Origin: Roseovarius atlanticus
Lineage (GTDB): Bacteria; Pseudomonadota; Alphaproteobacteria; Rhodobacterales; Rhodobacteraceae
Direction: 5' to 3'
DNA length: 64,000 bases
Assembly: GCF_001441615.1 (NCBI RefSeq)
Contig: NZ_LAXJ01000023.1
Span: 1 to 64,000 of the forward strand
In this document: one piece after another, positions 8,312 through 17,373 of the stretch
How the letters are laid out: every line of letters starts with the position of its first letter
Numbering within the stretch: the first letter of the stretch is position 1
Program-made: the position numbers and the translations under genes
Notes under the pieces: generated by a model
Told to the model about the DNA's origin: nothing
What the model saw: the letters and a program-made list of their open reading frames with translations, nothing else
Database searches by the model: none

Positions 8312-8719
8312 TTAGGTTGCGTCGCTTGCGGGCGTATCGCGAACGGAATTGCAGAACGACATTTCGGTCTTCGTCATGTCTACCTGTTCACCAGTTGCCA
8401 TGTCGAACGAGTAGCTGCCTCCGCCGCATTGAACAAAGATTCCGTCTTGCCAGATCTGGTGGTAGTTAAATTCCCATTTCCCGTCGAGATTGGCCTCTTT
8501 GCAAAATTGCTTTATGAAAGCTATGGCTCCCTCGCAATCGCCTTTCCCCCCGACATCGCGCATACAGAAACTCGAGAGACCGCGCACAATTTTGAAACTG
8601 CGCAGATCGTGCTTTGATTTACCTTCTTTCCGCATTCTCCTCAGCAATTTGATTGGGCATGACTTACGGTCACGGTCAGAGGGGAGAGGCATTGCAAAAT
8701 ACGTTTTGATTTCAGGCAT
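8312..8719 (-). CDS. Hypothetical protein, distant third paralog (135 aa)
   Basis: Good ribosome site (CGGAGTG) before ATG at 8719. The C-terminal half carries the same skeleton as the two upstream genes: a run of helix (AIAFIKQFCKEANLDG), then KWEFNYHQIW matching the WGFxYS block, then CGGGSYSFDMATGEQVD matching the GGG-FD-SG segment. The N-terminal half is basic and differs. I infer an older member of the same family. Function unknown. Confidence 0.6.
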   Translation of the reverse strand: MPEIKTYFAMPLPSDRDRKSCPIKLLRRMRKEGKSKHDLRSFKIVRGLSSFCMRDVGGKGDCEGAIAFIKQFCKEANLDGKWEFNYHQIWQDGIFVQCGGGSYSFDMATGEQVDMTKTEMSFCNSVRDTPASDAT

Positions 8720-9064
8720 TCTTCACTCCGTTTGCTACAGAGGAAACTACGGTAGCGCAGTTAAAATGACGTAAATCGAGGTGAAACCCCAATAAATCTA
8801 TACAGATCGATGCCCTTTATTCGGATCGGCGATTAACACCATATGCGCTAGGTCAAGAACAACCATCCTGGAGGCAATGCCGAAACCGATGGAACCCCGG
8901 TACACAGAATCTTCCAAGATCTGACGCCGGCGACATGTCTCGACTGTGCCGACAGATTTTGCACCTGCTTGGAAAGGCCGTATTAACCTCACGCGTAGAG
9001 CCATAGCTACAATTAACGTTTCTTTAACATTCGCACCCATGTTTCGAATGAGAAAGGAAGATCA
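8720..9064. other. Non-coding gap of 345 bp
   Basis: It separates the third paralog from a divergent two-gene micro-operon and must hold both promoters. An 80-codon minus-strand reading frame inside it has no ribosome site and no recognisable composition, so I see no gene. Confidence 0.4.
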
Positions 9065-9193
9065 ATGCAAAGCGATATCCATAAACAACTGACACCACCA
9101 AACCTGAATTGTCGAAGCTTGGCAAAGTCGGAAGATGCCGACCAAGGCCGACTGGCCACCTTAAGCAAGCTCTATATCGGAGGACACCTATGA
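9065..9193 (+). CDS. Small protein (42 aa), first gene of a micro-operon
   Basis: A perfect GAAAGGAAG ribosome site lies six bases before ATG at 9065. The 42-residue product (MQSDIHKQL...KLYIGGHL) is polar. Its TGA overlaps the next ATG as ATGA at 9190, with a second ribosome site (GGAGG) inside its last codons. The spacing and overlap argue that it is really translated, perhaps as a leader that couples translation of the next gene. No family recognised. Confidence 0.52.
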   Translation: MQSDIHKQLTPPNLNCRSLAKSEDADQGRLATLSKLYIGGHL

Positions 9194-9453
9194 CGAAGTA
9201 CCTAAATGTTAACGACGTTCTTTCGGCGTTATCCGCGTCAGAACACCCGCGATTTGATGTGCATCGGAACCGGCTTGAGCATGCGGTCAATCTTGCCGCG
9301 AAAGACCTTGCCAGTCATTTTGGACTGAACTTCGAAAAGGCAGAAACCGTTCTGGATTTTGGCGGCCTTTGTGTTGCCATGCGGCCCGTGCACGACAGGC
9401 AAATGTGGCCAAAGGAACTGGCAGAGCTCGATCCCGGCGGATCTTTTGATTAA
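9190..9453 (+). CDS. Hypothetical protein (87 aa)
   Basis: ATG at 9190 has an excellent GGAGG site seven bases upstream and overlaps the stop of the 42-aa gene. The product is soluble and mixed helical (LNVNDVLSALSASEHPRF near the start, then a long helix with HAVNLAAKDLASHFGLNF). No family recognised. Confidence 0.6.
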   Translation: MTKYLNVNDVLSALSASEHPRFDVHRNRLEHAVNLAAKDLASHFGLNFEKAETVLDFGGLCVAMRPVHDRQMWPKELAELDPGGSFD

Positions 9454-9649
9454 GTTGTGATGTGGTTTTCGCAGTTTCGAATTTGTACAGTTTCCGGCCT
9501 GTCACTGAAGGCGGCTTAAGCCTGTTCATGCATGCTCTGGATATGGAAATCGTCTTATTGGCGACGATCATTGGTACCAAAAGTTGCGACGCTTCGGTGG
9601 CACGCTGGAAATGTGGGCGCTCAGGTGTCCGCCGCGGCAGAGCGGTTCT

Positions 9650-9892
9650 TCACAGCGCGGCGGTCTCATACCCTCGTTTTAGCTTTGAGACTTCCAGTGA
9701 TTGCATCGATGTTATGGCCGCGGCGTCGTCAGAATGTCGCTCGATGAGCAACTGGCCTCGACACCCTATCCGGCCCCATTCGCGGATCAGGTCAACACCG
9801 CCGAATAAGTCAGGCTGCAGGCTCATGCGATAGAAACGGCGCATGTTGAGCAACGGATCGATGCGCTTGAGGTCAATACTGGTCGGGGTCAT
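9650..9892 (-). CDS. WGR domain protein (80 aa)
   Basis: The whole protein is one WGR domain: an N-terminal strand with NMRRFYRMSLQPDLFGG, the signature REWGRIGCRGQ (about 36-46), and a C-terminal helix ending LKRGY. WGR domains bind nucleic-acid ends in PARPs and occur in bacteria as stand-alone small proteins, frequently on alphaproteobacterial plasmids. The length is typical of the stand-alone form. The neighbours are unrelated, and the cellular role is unknown. Confidence 0.85.
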   Translation of the reverse strand: MTPTSIDLKRIDPLLNMRRFYRMSLQPDLFGGVDLIREWGRIGCRGQLLIERHSDDAAAITSMQSLEVSKLKRGYETAAL

Positions 9893-10084
9893 GTAAAATT
9901 TCCCGTGCAGTCACATACATATTGCGACTTACTTTATTATCACCACAATATCAGGTGGACTCCTGCGTTTCCAGCATGTTCTACTGTGGTTCAAATCCTC
10001 TTTCGCTCGCAGCATTGGGTTCGCATTTGCGCGACCGCAGACCCGGGCAAATCAATTTGATTACAGAACAGAAGGAGCATCCAG

Positions 10085-11506
10085 TTGGCTAAAAACATCT
10101 GTATTTTTTCCGATGGTACCGGACAGATGGGCGGGGCCCGGCCGGATCAACACCTTTCAAACGTTTACAAGATGTACCGTGCGATGCGCCCCGGTCCGGA
10201 CTCACCGATCAGTCCGAAGGATCAGGTCGCATTCTATGATCCCGGTCTCGGCACGGGAGAACGCGGCGGCGTCTTAAGTCGCATCAAGCCAGTCCTCGAA
10301 AGTTCAGTCGGCACTGGTATCGATCACAACATCATCGATTGCTACGAACAGATCATTGCACATTACGAGCCGGGAGATCGGGTCCTGCTTTTCGGGTTCT
10401 CTCGCGGCGCATACACGGTTAGGGCCCTGGCCAATGTCATGAACTTGTGCGGAATCCCGACGCGCATGCCGGATGGAAGCCCCGTCCCACGCTATGGCCC
10501 GGGGCTCAGGAAAATCGCCAAGGATGCGGTGACGTTCGTTTACAACCACGGCGCGGGAAAGCCGAGAACCGAGCAGCCCTATTACGACCGTCGCGAAGAG
10601 CTGGGCCGCAGATTCCGGCAGAAATATTCCAGCGCCCCGATCGAGGGCGAGGATGTCCAGGGCAACGTACAGCCGCATTTCATCGGCGTGTTCGATACCG
10701 TCGCTTCGCTCAGAACCGCCGTCGTAAGAACGCTTGTATGGGGCGTGACCATTGCCGTTGGCGCCGCATTCGTCGCGTCCCTCGCGCGTGACTGGCCGTG
10801 GGTCGCAACTGCACTGCTCGGTCTAACGGGAGCAGCTCTGACCTGGCAACTGGCCAAGCTTCTGGTCGACAACTTCAAGTTCTTTTCGGAGGATCCCAAC
10901 CGCAAGCTGAAGCTCTGGCGTCTCTCGGATTGGGCGCAAATTCTGGGGACCGGCCATTTCGCAGCCTGGAACAAGAAAAACTATGACAAGTGGCTGGACC
11001 CGGATGTTCAGCATGCTCGGCACGCGATGGCCATTGACGAAGATCGCGCTGACTTTCCAAGGGTTGGATGGGCTTCGGTCGCTGCCGCGGTCGAAACCAA
11101 GGCGAGACGCCCTGAATGGCTCAAACAGGTCTGGTTCCCAGGATGTCATAGTGACATTGGTGGCAGCTACCCCGAAGCTGAATCGCGGCTCAGTGATATC
11201 GCTCTCGACTGGATGGTTAAGGAGCTCCAGGAGTGCGTGCCTTCTATCCAGATCAACGAGCACATGCTCAATCGCGCCCCTGATCCTCTCGGCCTGCAAC
11301 ACCGCGAAGATGCCATGGTCTCTTTCGGTGCGTTGCGAATCCCTTGGAAAAAGGGCGTCCGGGAAGTGGGAGACGACTTCCTTCTGCACCCGTCGGTAAA
11401 AACGCGTATGAAAGCCGCTGCAGTTGTGCAAAGCGGCGATGTGAAGTCGTATCGTCCCGAGCAACTTAGGTCGCGAACCGGTCTCAGTTCATTTTACGAA
11501 CAGTGA
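10085..11506 (+). CDS. DUF2235 (Tle1-like alpha/beta hydrolase) protein with two membrane segments
   Basis: Start TTG at 10085 with AGAAGGAGC upstream; it begins AKNICIFSDGTGQ, as DUF2235 proteins do. The nucleophile elbow GFSRGAY (about 102-108) gives the GxSxG serine, and GCHSDIGGSYPE (about 354) supplies the acid region. Two hydrophobic helices (about 212-258) split the domain and would tether it to the inner membrane. The family includes T6SS Tle1 phospholipases, but no VgrG, Hcp or immunity gene is nearby, so a T6SS effector role is unlikely. A second DUF2235 gene at 22.2 kb lacks the helices. Confidence 0.85.
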   Translation: MAKNICIFSDGTGQMGGARPDQHLSNVYKMYRAMRPGPDSPISPKDQVAFYDPGLGTGERGGVLSRIKPVLESSVGTGIDHNIIDCYEQIIAHYEPGDRVLLFGFSRGAYTVRALANVMNLCGIPTRMPDGSPVPRYGPGLRKIAKDAVTFVYNHGAGKPRTEQPYYDRREELGRRFRQKYSSAPIEGEDVQGNVQPHFIGVFDTVASLRTAVVRTLVWGVTIAVGAAFVASLARDWPWVATALLGLTGAALTWQLAKLLVDNFKFFSEDPNRKLKLWRLSDWAQILGTGHFAAWNKKNYDKWLDPDVQHARHAMAIDEDRADFPRVGWASVAAAVETKARRPEWLKQVWFPGCHSDIGGSYPEAESRLSDIALDWMVKELQECVPSIQINEHMLNRAPDPLGLQHREDAMVSFGALRIPWKKGVREVGDDFLLHPSVKTRMKAAAVVQSGDVKSYRPEQLRSRTGLSSFYEQ

Positions 11507-11554
11507 TGGTCAGCTCTGGTTACAGCAGAGGTTGCAGAAGTAATGGCCTTCTGA

Positions 11555-11700
11555 TCAGGTTGCGACCGTTTGTTTCAAACTCGCGCCCTGAGCGGCTTCG
11601 CGCTTGTCAATCAGCACAGCTTTGGATGACCATCTCATATCACCGTGGTTGTTGCGGTATGAGATCGGGATGATCACCATGGCGATGATCGCCGCGCCAA
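11555..11700 (-). pseudogene. Possible C-terminal remnant of a membrane protein
   Basis: In the minus frame ending with TGA at 11555 the codons read IGAAIIAMVIIPISYRNN, then a polar tail to QTVAT. A hydrophobic helix followed by a charged tail looks like the end of a transporter, but no body or start exists upstream. It could be chance. Confidence 0.28.
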
Positions 11701-11734
11701 TGGTGTACGTAGATCGTCACTACGATGGTCGGCG

Positions 11735-12745
11735 TTAAAGTCTGCTCAGGATGGCACGCGTTTCAGGCATGCGGTCAAGTGATTTTGCAATATGTTCCCG
11801 CCAGCGCGGACCGACGTCCTGTGCCGTGGTATATGCTTGTGACAAATCGTCCGGCCGATCCTCGGCGAGCGTTTCTATGAGAAACGCAGCCTGTTCCCTA
11901 TCCTTGACTGCCTTTAGGCTCCCTGCCCCGTCACGCCGGCGATCCGCGATAATCAACTTGTGAATTGCGTAGCGCTCCGGACGCGGCACCTGGACCAGTA
12001 TCCCTGACCTATAAATGGCCGCTGCATAAATCGGCTCCGCAATAAGGAAATTGAGATAGTTCAATGCCTGCGCGTTGACGCCAAGCGCTGGTAAGTCGCG
12101 AATGGTTTCATCTCCAAAGGCGGGTGTAAGGAATTCGACCAACTGGCCGCTGCCGCCCTGCGCCCATCGCCAGGTGCGCCCCGGATCAAGACCAGGCAAG
12201 GGATCGAATTTGAGCACAGAGAACGTCTCCGCGAGGCCCGGGTCGACCTTATCTTGCAAGGCGACGCTGAGCTTTTGGAACTGTGCAATGTCGATATCGC
12301 CGGTGTTGGCCATGCCTCCTAAGGGCAGACGTACGCCGAGCTCACCTTCATAAAGTCGAAACGCGTTCGTGCCTACGATTGTACCGCCCAGTCGGAACGT
12401 TCCCGTCTCAGCCATCGCAGACAGGATTGAGCCCGTCGCCCGATCGGTCGGTGTCATGCCTTCGGCGCGCAGCAATCGGACCAGGCGAGATCGCTCGGCC
12501 TGCCGCTCTTTTCCAGTTTCTTGCAGATCTTCGATGCGGTCGATTCGTCCACGCGTTTCCTCGTTATCTTCCCCAATATAGAAGAAACGCGTGTCGTGTC
12601 CGACGCGGCGCGCAGCGTACCAATATGCTTTGTCGCCGCGCTGTTTCAGCGTTGGCTTGCCTTTCGCACCGGAGACTGCTTCATCCCTTAAGAGACGTAC
12701 AAGATCGGTATATGCACTCATTGCGATGCTGCTGAGGGAAGTCAT
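11735..12745 (-). CDS. GSU2403-family nucleotidyltransferase-fold protein
   Basis: A helical N-terminus with YWYAARRVG and an ExxRLVRLLRAEG stretch precedes the nucleotidyltransferase core: TFRLGGTIVGTNAFRLYEG (about 115-133), then NTGDIDIAQF carrying the Asp-x-Asp metal pair (about 150). This arrangement matches the family in which the GG(T/S) and DxD motifs form the active site. ATG at 12745 is chosen; an internal ATG at 12721 is also possible. The substrate is unknown; such proteins often sit on mobile elements and may be toxin-like. It stands alone here, beside a LysR gene cut near 12.8 kb, consistent with insertion. Confidence 0.72.
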   Translation of the reverse strand: MTSLSSIAMSAYTDLVRLLRDEAVSGAKGKPTLKQRGDKAYWYAARRVGHDTRFFYIGEDNEETRGRIDRIEDLQETGKERQAERSRLVRLLRAEGMTPTDRATGSILSAMAETGTFRLGGTIVGTNAFRLYEGELGVRLPLGGMANTGDIDIAQFQKLSVALQDKVDPGLAETFSVLKFDPLPGLDPGRTWRWAQGGSGQLVEFLTPAFGDETIRDLPALGVNAQALNYLNFLIAEPIYAAAIYRSGILVQVPRPERYAIHKLIIADRRRDGAGSLKAVKDREQAAFLIETLAEDRPDDLSQAYTTAQDVGPRWREHIAKSLDRMPETRAILSRL

Positions 12746-12781
12746 GCCTATCACTTTCGTGTTTTGCTTGGCACAGTATAC

Positions 12782-12979
12782 CTAACAAAATTTAAAATTG
12801 CTAGGCATGATCTCGCGCGTAGCTTTCGAGCGGGCAAACACAGGCCGATCCAAGTTTTCCTCCAATCGCTGCACCCTTAGCGAAACGGCAGACTGGGTTA
12901 CAAAGAGGCGGTCCGAGGCTTGAACAAAAGATCCCGTCGCAGCCACCTCCAGGAAAGTTTTGATAAGGGCAATATCCAT
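12782..12979 (-). pseudogene. Truncated LysR-family regulator (DNA-binding domain only)
   Basis: ATG at 12977-12979 starts a classic LysR helix-turn-helix: MDIALIKTFLEVAATGSF, then ASDRLFVTQSAVSLRVQRLE, then FARSK. After about 52 residues the similarity stops and 13 unrelated codons lead to a stop. The whole effector-binding domain (about 230 residues) is missing. The break falls just beside the nucleotidyltransferase gene, so its arrival probably cut the regulator. Confidence 0.85.
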
Positions 12980-13611
12980 CGGTCGAGCATGAGAAACCAT
13001 TGCCGCAAAATCAATTTGAATATGCTTCACGCAAGCTGCCATCGAGGGCTGTCGAGCCGAGTTGCGGCGAAACCACCAAGTTAATAGCGTAATCCGCAGG
13101 TGGAAATCTTTGATCTTGTTGGAGCATGGGATGAGGATGTGCCGCACGACAAGCTTGCAGCATCATTCCGAATGCCTCGGCTCGTTGGAGCGTCCTTAGA
13201 TCTGTCGCTCAGATGGGCGCCCACCCTCCACCAGCAGACACCTTGAACTGCCGATACTGGGCGACATAGAATCGTTGTTTTGCAAAGTCTCGCATTGCGC
13301 CTGCGAGCAACTTGAGTGCAAAGTATTCGAGCGGGCGTCCGCTCCCCGCGGTCTCTCGTGTGGTATTTTATCCCTGCCACCGTCGACTCGCTCGCCCAAA
13401 AGGGACGGGTCGGCGAAAAACTTGCCCCTGCTACCTTCCAGCCTGGGGCCGGGCGGCTGGGTGGTGAGTGGCCATGCAGCCGCCTGCATATGTTAGCTAT
13501 CTCGCCTTTTGGTTGTGTTTGCTTGGCTGTTCTGGCAACATCGATATGTGGCGTATGAGTGATGGACGCAGGCGCGGTGTCCGTCCTGCATCCCACTAGA
13601 TTGCGACCGCG
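12980..13611. other. Unassigned 632-bp stretch
   Basis: Open frames on both strands are long only because of high GC. Their translations are rich in Arg, Ser and Pro and have no motif or ribosome site. I see no gene, RNA or repeat that I can defend. It is likely remnant DNA upstream of the broken LysR gene. Confidence 0.35.
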
Positions 13612-13788
13612 TCAGCGTCCTTTTTCTACTCTCTGATCGATCCAGGCCTGCGCCATGTCTCGCGTCGTGAATAGAGGACGTTCGTCGGGATAGACTTCGA
13701 CACCCCCGACGATGTCGACGACCTCGAACAGGGTGATCTCGCCCTGCTCAGGATGAACAACCTTCGTTTCGAGTATACGGCGTTCCAT
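13612..13788 (-). CDS. Small hypothetical protein (58 aa)
   Basis: Starting at ATG 13788 (a GTG three codons earlier is possible), the protein reads as a short beta strand set (TLFEVVDIVGGVEVYP) followed by one helix (TRDMAQAWIDQRV). The composition is that of a real protein rather than an antisense frame. No family recognised; the ribosome site is weak. Confidence 0.45.
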   Translation of the reverse strand: MERRILETKVVHPEQGEITLFEVVDIVGGVEVYPDERPLFTTRDMAQAWIDQRVEKGR

Positions 13789-14011
13789 GAAGGTCACGGT
13801 AGCAGCGACGCGCTGCCCTGCAACCGCCTTGACGCAAGAAAAAGATCCCAGACACTGCGTAGGATCGGACGTATGTCAGTATTGGTTGTATCGCAGCTCG
13901 CTCCTCTATTGATTGGCACGACAGGGTCCCTGCTGTATTTCACGCTGAGCACGCAATTCAGCTCAGTATCGCGATGAAAACTCTCGACGGCTTCAATCCA
14001 ATGACAAGGGA

Positions 14012-14566
14012 TCAGGCCGCGGTCTGCTTGCGGCGCCCGACCAGCGGCAGGACGTTCGCCGTATCCACCTTTGCATCTGGAGTATCGGCTTCCTTGGCCA
14101 TTGAAACCACCTCGTCGGTAACGTAGGCGATCAGTTGGTAGCGCGTTTCAAGCCCGGATTTTTGGTAAATGCGGCCCAGCTGAGATTTCACCGTGGTGAT
14201 GGCACTGCCGCGCATTCCGGCGATCTCGCTGTTGGAGAAGCCCTTGGCCACGAAAATTGCCACATCCGCTTCGGCCTGCGACAGACCCCAATCCGGTGCA
14301 TGGCGCAGGATCACGGTTTCCTTGGCGATGGGCTCGCTGACTCCTGGCGCCAGTTTTTCACGACGCCGCTGCACCACGTGGCGGTTAAGCTGCGTGCAGG
14401 CGACATAGGCCACAATCGCGGTCAATGCGAAGAACAGCGCAAAAAGTCCGGAAAGGATGCCCATGCCCGGCCCGGCCTGCGGATAGGCCAGCTCGGCAAC
14501 AATCAGCGTCTTCAACGCCGCGACCACCGTGACGAGAACACAGCCGAAAATCCAAATGCGCGACAT
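14012..14566 (-). CDS. Membrane-anchored LuxR-type (GerE) transcriptional regulator (184 aa)
   Basis: Two N-terminal membrane helices (about 5-27 and 36-60), then a linker, then a LuxR/GerE helix-turn-helix: LSQAEADVAIFVAKGFSNSE followed by TTVKSQLGRIYQKSG (about 92-140). Two-helix LuxR proteins of this layout are common in Roseobacter-group genomes, usually as orphan regulators. There is no receiver or ligand domain; membrane state may be the input. It lies alone, with about 200 bp free on each side. Confidence 0.82.
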   Translation of the reverse strand: MSRIWIFGCVLVTVVAALKTLIVAELAYPQAGPGMGILSGLFALFFALTAIVAYVACTQLNRHVVQRRREKLAPGVSEPIAKETVILRHAPDWGLSQAEADVAIFVAKGFSNSEIAGMRGSAITTVKSQLGRIYQKSGLETRYQLIAYVTDEVVSMAKEADTPDAKVDTANVLPLVGRRKQTAA

Positions 14567-14782
14567 CTCAAAAATTCTCCAAGACTACCGACAGCGCTAA
14601 ATTCACTAACTCAGTAATGCGGCAACAATAGGGTGATTGTTTCACCATCTTGAAACGTTTGTGGAAAATAACGAGATCACGGATATACAGTCCGGCATTT
14701 CCAGGCGGTTGCACCCAGATAGTTCCCCGTCTGAACAGAATTGACAGTCACGCGTGCCGGACCATAGCTCTCGGCCCGTCGG

Positions 14783-15554
14783 ATCCAGAGTATGTCGCGT
14801 TGGTTTCGCCTGCCTGACACCGGAGGTGAGCAAGCGCGCGGCGCGAGCCGCCGTAGAGTGTTTGGCGGGACGCACGCCGCTTATTGTCGGAGTCGGCGCT
14901 CTGGCGACCGATGTCGCCGAGGATCTCGCGCGCGACGCAAGGCGCGTTTTCGCAGAAGGCCTGCTTCTTGCGAGCATGTCCTACCAGCCGCTGACAGACG
15001 AATAGGTCTTTCGCCATTTTGAAGCCGTCGCCGCGGCTGATGAATTGCTGCTTTGAATTTACAACAATCCTGGCACTACGAAATTCACCTTCAGCCCGGA
15101 CCTGATCGCGCGCCTGGCCGAGCAGCCGAACGTGACAGCGGTCAAGATGCCGCTGCCGTCGGACGGGGGTTTTGCCGGCGAGATGCGGCGCTTGCGGGCC
15201 GTGACACCGGAAAGGTTTGCCATCGGCCACAGCGGCGATTGGGGCGCGAAGGATGCGCTGCTCGCCGGTGCCGCCTGCTGGTATAGTGTGGTGGCCGGTC
15301 TTCTGCCGGAACCCGCCGCCCTCACCCGCGCGGCCCAGCAGGGGACTGCGGCCGAAGCCGAGCGCATCAATCAGGCCTTCGCTCCTCTCTGGGCCCTGTT
15401 CCGGGAATTCGGGAGCTTCCGGGTGATTTTCGCGATTGCGGAAATCCTCGGTTTCGGAGGTATCACGCCGCCGCGCCCGATCCTGCCGCTGGATCAAGCG
15501 CGCCACAAAAGGGTGGAGGTCGCCCTGCAGCCGTTGCTCCAAGTCACCGTCTGA
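14783..15554 (+). pseudogene. Dihydrodipicolinate synthase (DapA) family gene, nonsense-mutated and 5'-truncated
   Basis: One frame reads as a DapA-family aldolase: AAVECLAGRTPLIVGVGAL, YQPLTDE, IYNNPGTTKFTFSPDL, VKMPLP (Schiff-base Lys in VTAVK), IGHSGDWG and a normal C-terminus. Two in-frame stops break it: TAG at 15003 where the family has Glu, and TGA at 15054 where a Cys in CIYNNPG is expected. About 60 N-terminal residues are absent before 14783. Two point stops with the rest well preserved indicate recent decay. Confidence 0.85.
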
Positions 15555-15768
15555 CCAAACGATTTTGCTAGCACAAATTCTCGCCAGGGTTCGCTACTCC
15601 GCGGAACAAAATATCCAGAAAAGATCGAAGCGAGCGGCTTTTGATTATGCCGAAAGCAGTTACCCAAAAATGGTGAAACAAGATGCCGCTATCAGAAAAG
15701 CAAATTCTTTTACGTTTCTTAAACTGGAATTCTCTAAGTTCCGGTCATCACAAGACAAGGAACAAAAT

Positions 15769-16080
15769 ATGAAGATCATTTTCAATAAGAAGATCTACGA
15801 TACCGACCAAGCCACTGAAATCACCTCTGTTCGCTATGCGACTCCGAATAACTTGGCGTGGTTTCTAGAGGACCTCTATCGCTCCAGGAATGGCGCTTGG
15901 TTCATCGTCGGCGACGGAGGTCCCCTTTCGCACTACGCGGTTGAACTCGAGGACGGTATCAGGGAAGGACGACGCAGACTCACGCCGATGTCGTCCGACG
16001 AGACGATCGCCTGGCTCGAAAAGCATGGCAAGTACTCGGTGATCGAGGACCACTTCTCTGATTGGTTGGAAATCGCCTGA
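15769..16080 (+). CDS. Hypothetical protein (103 aa)
   Basis: ATG at 15769 follows CAAGGAAC. The protein begins MKIIFNKKIYDTDQATEI, continues with LYRSRNGAWFIVGDGGPLS and ends in a helical tail with HFSDWLEIA. This pattern of 'set-up strand, tyrosine/tryptophan-rich centre, acidic tail' occurs in short plasmid and phage proteins of unknown role. No family name is claimed. It is followed after 200 bp by the H-NS-like gene. Confidence 0.6.
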   Translation: MKIIFNKKIYDTDQATEITSVRYATPNNLAWFLEDLYRSRNGAWFIVGDGGPLSHYAVELEDGIREGRRRLTPMSSDETIAWLEKHGKYSVIEDHFSDWLEIA

Positions 16081-16280
16081 CGTTCAGGTTCAAGTCGATA
16101 ACGACTCCAAAGGCAACAGACTCAGATGCAGACGGGTGCGCGGGATGATCATCGCGCGCCCGTTTGACATTGTAGAACGACAAGTCACCCTACTGCCGCA
16201 AATCTTCCCATTTCGGAAAAAATATTAATTTCCTAAACAATATTTTCTCATAATAATACAGAATAGAAAATTGGAGATAA

Positions 16281-16604
16281 GTGGTGATTAAAAATCAGTT
16301 GGAGAGCCTTGATCTACCAGAACTCAAAGACATCAAAGTCTATGTCGAAAGGTTAATTCGGGAAAAAGAAGAAGAGGCACGCCAACGGGCAAAGGCGGAT
16401 CTTGAGGAACGCGCTCGGGAGTTGGGCTTCAATGCATCGGAATTGTTTGGTGCGGAACCCCGAAAATCAAAAAAGCAGCCCACGCACCAAAACCCTGAGA
16501 ATCCGAAAGAGAAATGGATCTATGGCCCGGGCAGAAGACCGCAATGGATAACCGAATACTTGAAGCAAGGTGGCAAACTGGAAGACCTAGAAGTGAAAAG
16601 CTAG
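16281..16604 (+). CDS. H-NS/HvrA-like nucleoid-associated protein (107 aa)
   Basis: A GTG start (16281, or the adjacent GTG at 16284) follows TTGGAGAT. An N-terminal helix (LPELKDIKVYVERLIREKEE) gives the coiled-coil dimerisation part. The C-terminal DNA-binding loop is WIYGPGRRPQWITEYLKQGG (about 77-96), the H-NS-family equivalent of the W-xGxGRxPxW signature. Short HvrA/Spb-type proteins of alphaproteobacteria have this length. It probably silences AT-rich acquired DNA on the replicon; an AT-rich stretch lies directly upstream, which suggests autoregulation. Confidence 0.87.
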   Translation: MVIKNQLESLDLPELKDIKVYVERLIREKEEEARQRAKADLEERARELGFNASELFGAEPRKSKKQPTHQNPENPKEKWIYGPGRRPQWITEYLKQGGKLEDLEVKS

Positions 16605-16941
16605 AAGACTTTCTTGATCGGTGACTTTCAGTCCCGCATGAGGATGTGCGCGATTCTATGCCTCTCCGGCCTGCCGGTTTGAGAATTGACCTGCGGCGCA
16701 TGTGACGCCGCAGATCGGTGTTCGAATATTCCCGGACAGGCAACATCCTAGCATAGGCTGCCCCAACCAAATTGAACGTGAGGGAAGTCCGATACAAAAG
16801 AGGCGTGATTCAATCGATGCCTGGCGCTCCGACACCAAGAGTTACTAAAGAACCACGTCGAATTCATCTATTGGATGGAGGCTTTTTTGTCCTGCCGGTG
16901 TATCTCGGTCCGGCTGGGACCTATTGACCCACTTCCAGGAC
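16605..16941. other. Gap of 337 bp with a hairpin
   Basis: No gene seen. An inverted repeat CTGCGGCG/CGCCGCAG (16691-16713) with a 7-base loop could terminate the H-NS-like transcript, although no T-run follows it. The rest is featureless. Confidence 0.4.
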
Positions 16942-17373
16942 TCAGACCGTGCCGGCCTGCCCCTCATGTCCTTGCCAATTGATTTGAATGCCGTAGCAGC
17001 GTTTCCAGGTGGGAACAGCGGCACGAACATGCTCTTCCTCAAGGACGAGCTCGTAACGACGGCCTTGCGCTGGAGAGACCTCATCACGGACGACGTTCAC
17101 CAAGAACCAGCCGGAAGGCCCACGTTTAATCACGACAGTCGAGGCAACAGCATTATACTTGTAGCTCTTGGCAGGTCCTCGCAGACGGGCTGTGAGACAG
17201 GCGCCAGGTCTATTGGATTTTGCCAAGCCAAACTTCGCGAGATCGGCTTCCGCCTCCTCGACGAGCTCTTTCAGGTCACTCGACGTGTGTACAAAACGTT
17301 TGGCTTTGCCCATTACTCGCCCAATACTGGCTTCAATCTTTTGACGGTTGTTTTCGTTAATTTTAATCTTCAT
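16942..17373 (-). CDS. Hypothetical basic protein (143 aa)
   Basis: ATG at 17373 has a strong AGGAGAT site. The protein starts MKIKINENNRQKIEASIGRV, has a helical acidic stretch (SDLKELVEEAEADLAKFG, about 31-48), then beta-rich sequence with TVVIKRGPSGWFLVNVVRD. It is basic overall and could bind nucleic acid. Proteins starting this way are found on plasmids and prophages, but no family name is claimed. The start region is enclosed by a 9-bp inverted repeat, suggesting regulation. Confidence 0.62.
   Translation of the reverse strand: MKIKINENNRQKIEASIGRVMGKAKRFVHTSSDLKELVEEAEADLAKFGLAKSNRPGACLTARLRGPAKSYKYNAVASTVVIKRGPSGWFLVNVVRDEVSPAQGRRYELVLEEEHVRAAVPTWKRCYGIQINWQGHEGQAGTV

Noticed and set aside
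8798-9040. 80-codon minus-strand frame
   Set aside because: No ribosome site and no recognisable fold; it occupies the promoter region of the micro-operon.
10085-11506. Type VI secretion effector interpretation of DUF2235
   Set aside because: No vgrG, hcp, PAAR, chaperone or immunity gene in the neighbourhood of either copy.
13081-13596. 171-codon minus-strand frame
   Set aside because: Composition rich in Arg, Ser, Thr and Pro typical of a random high-GC frame; no family signal.
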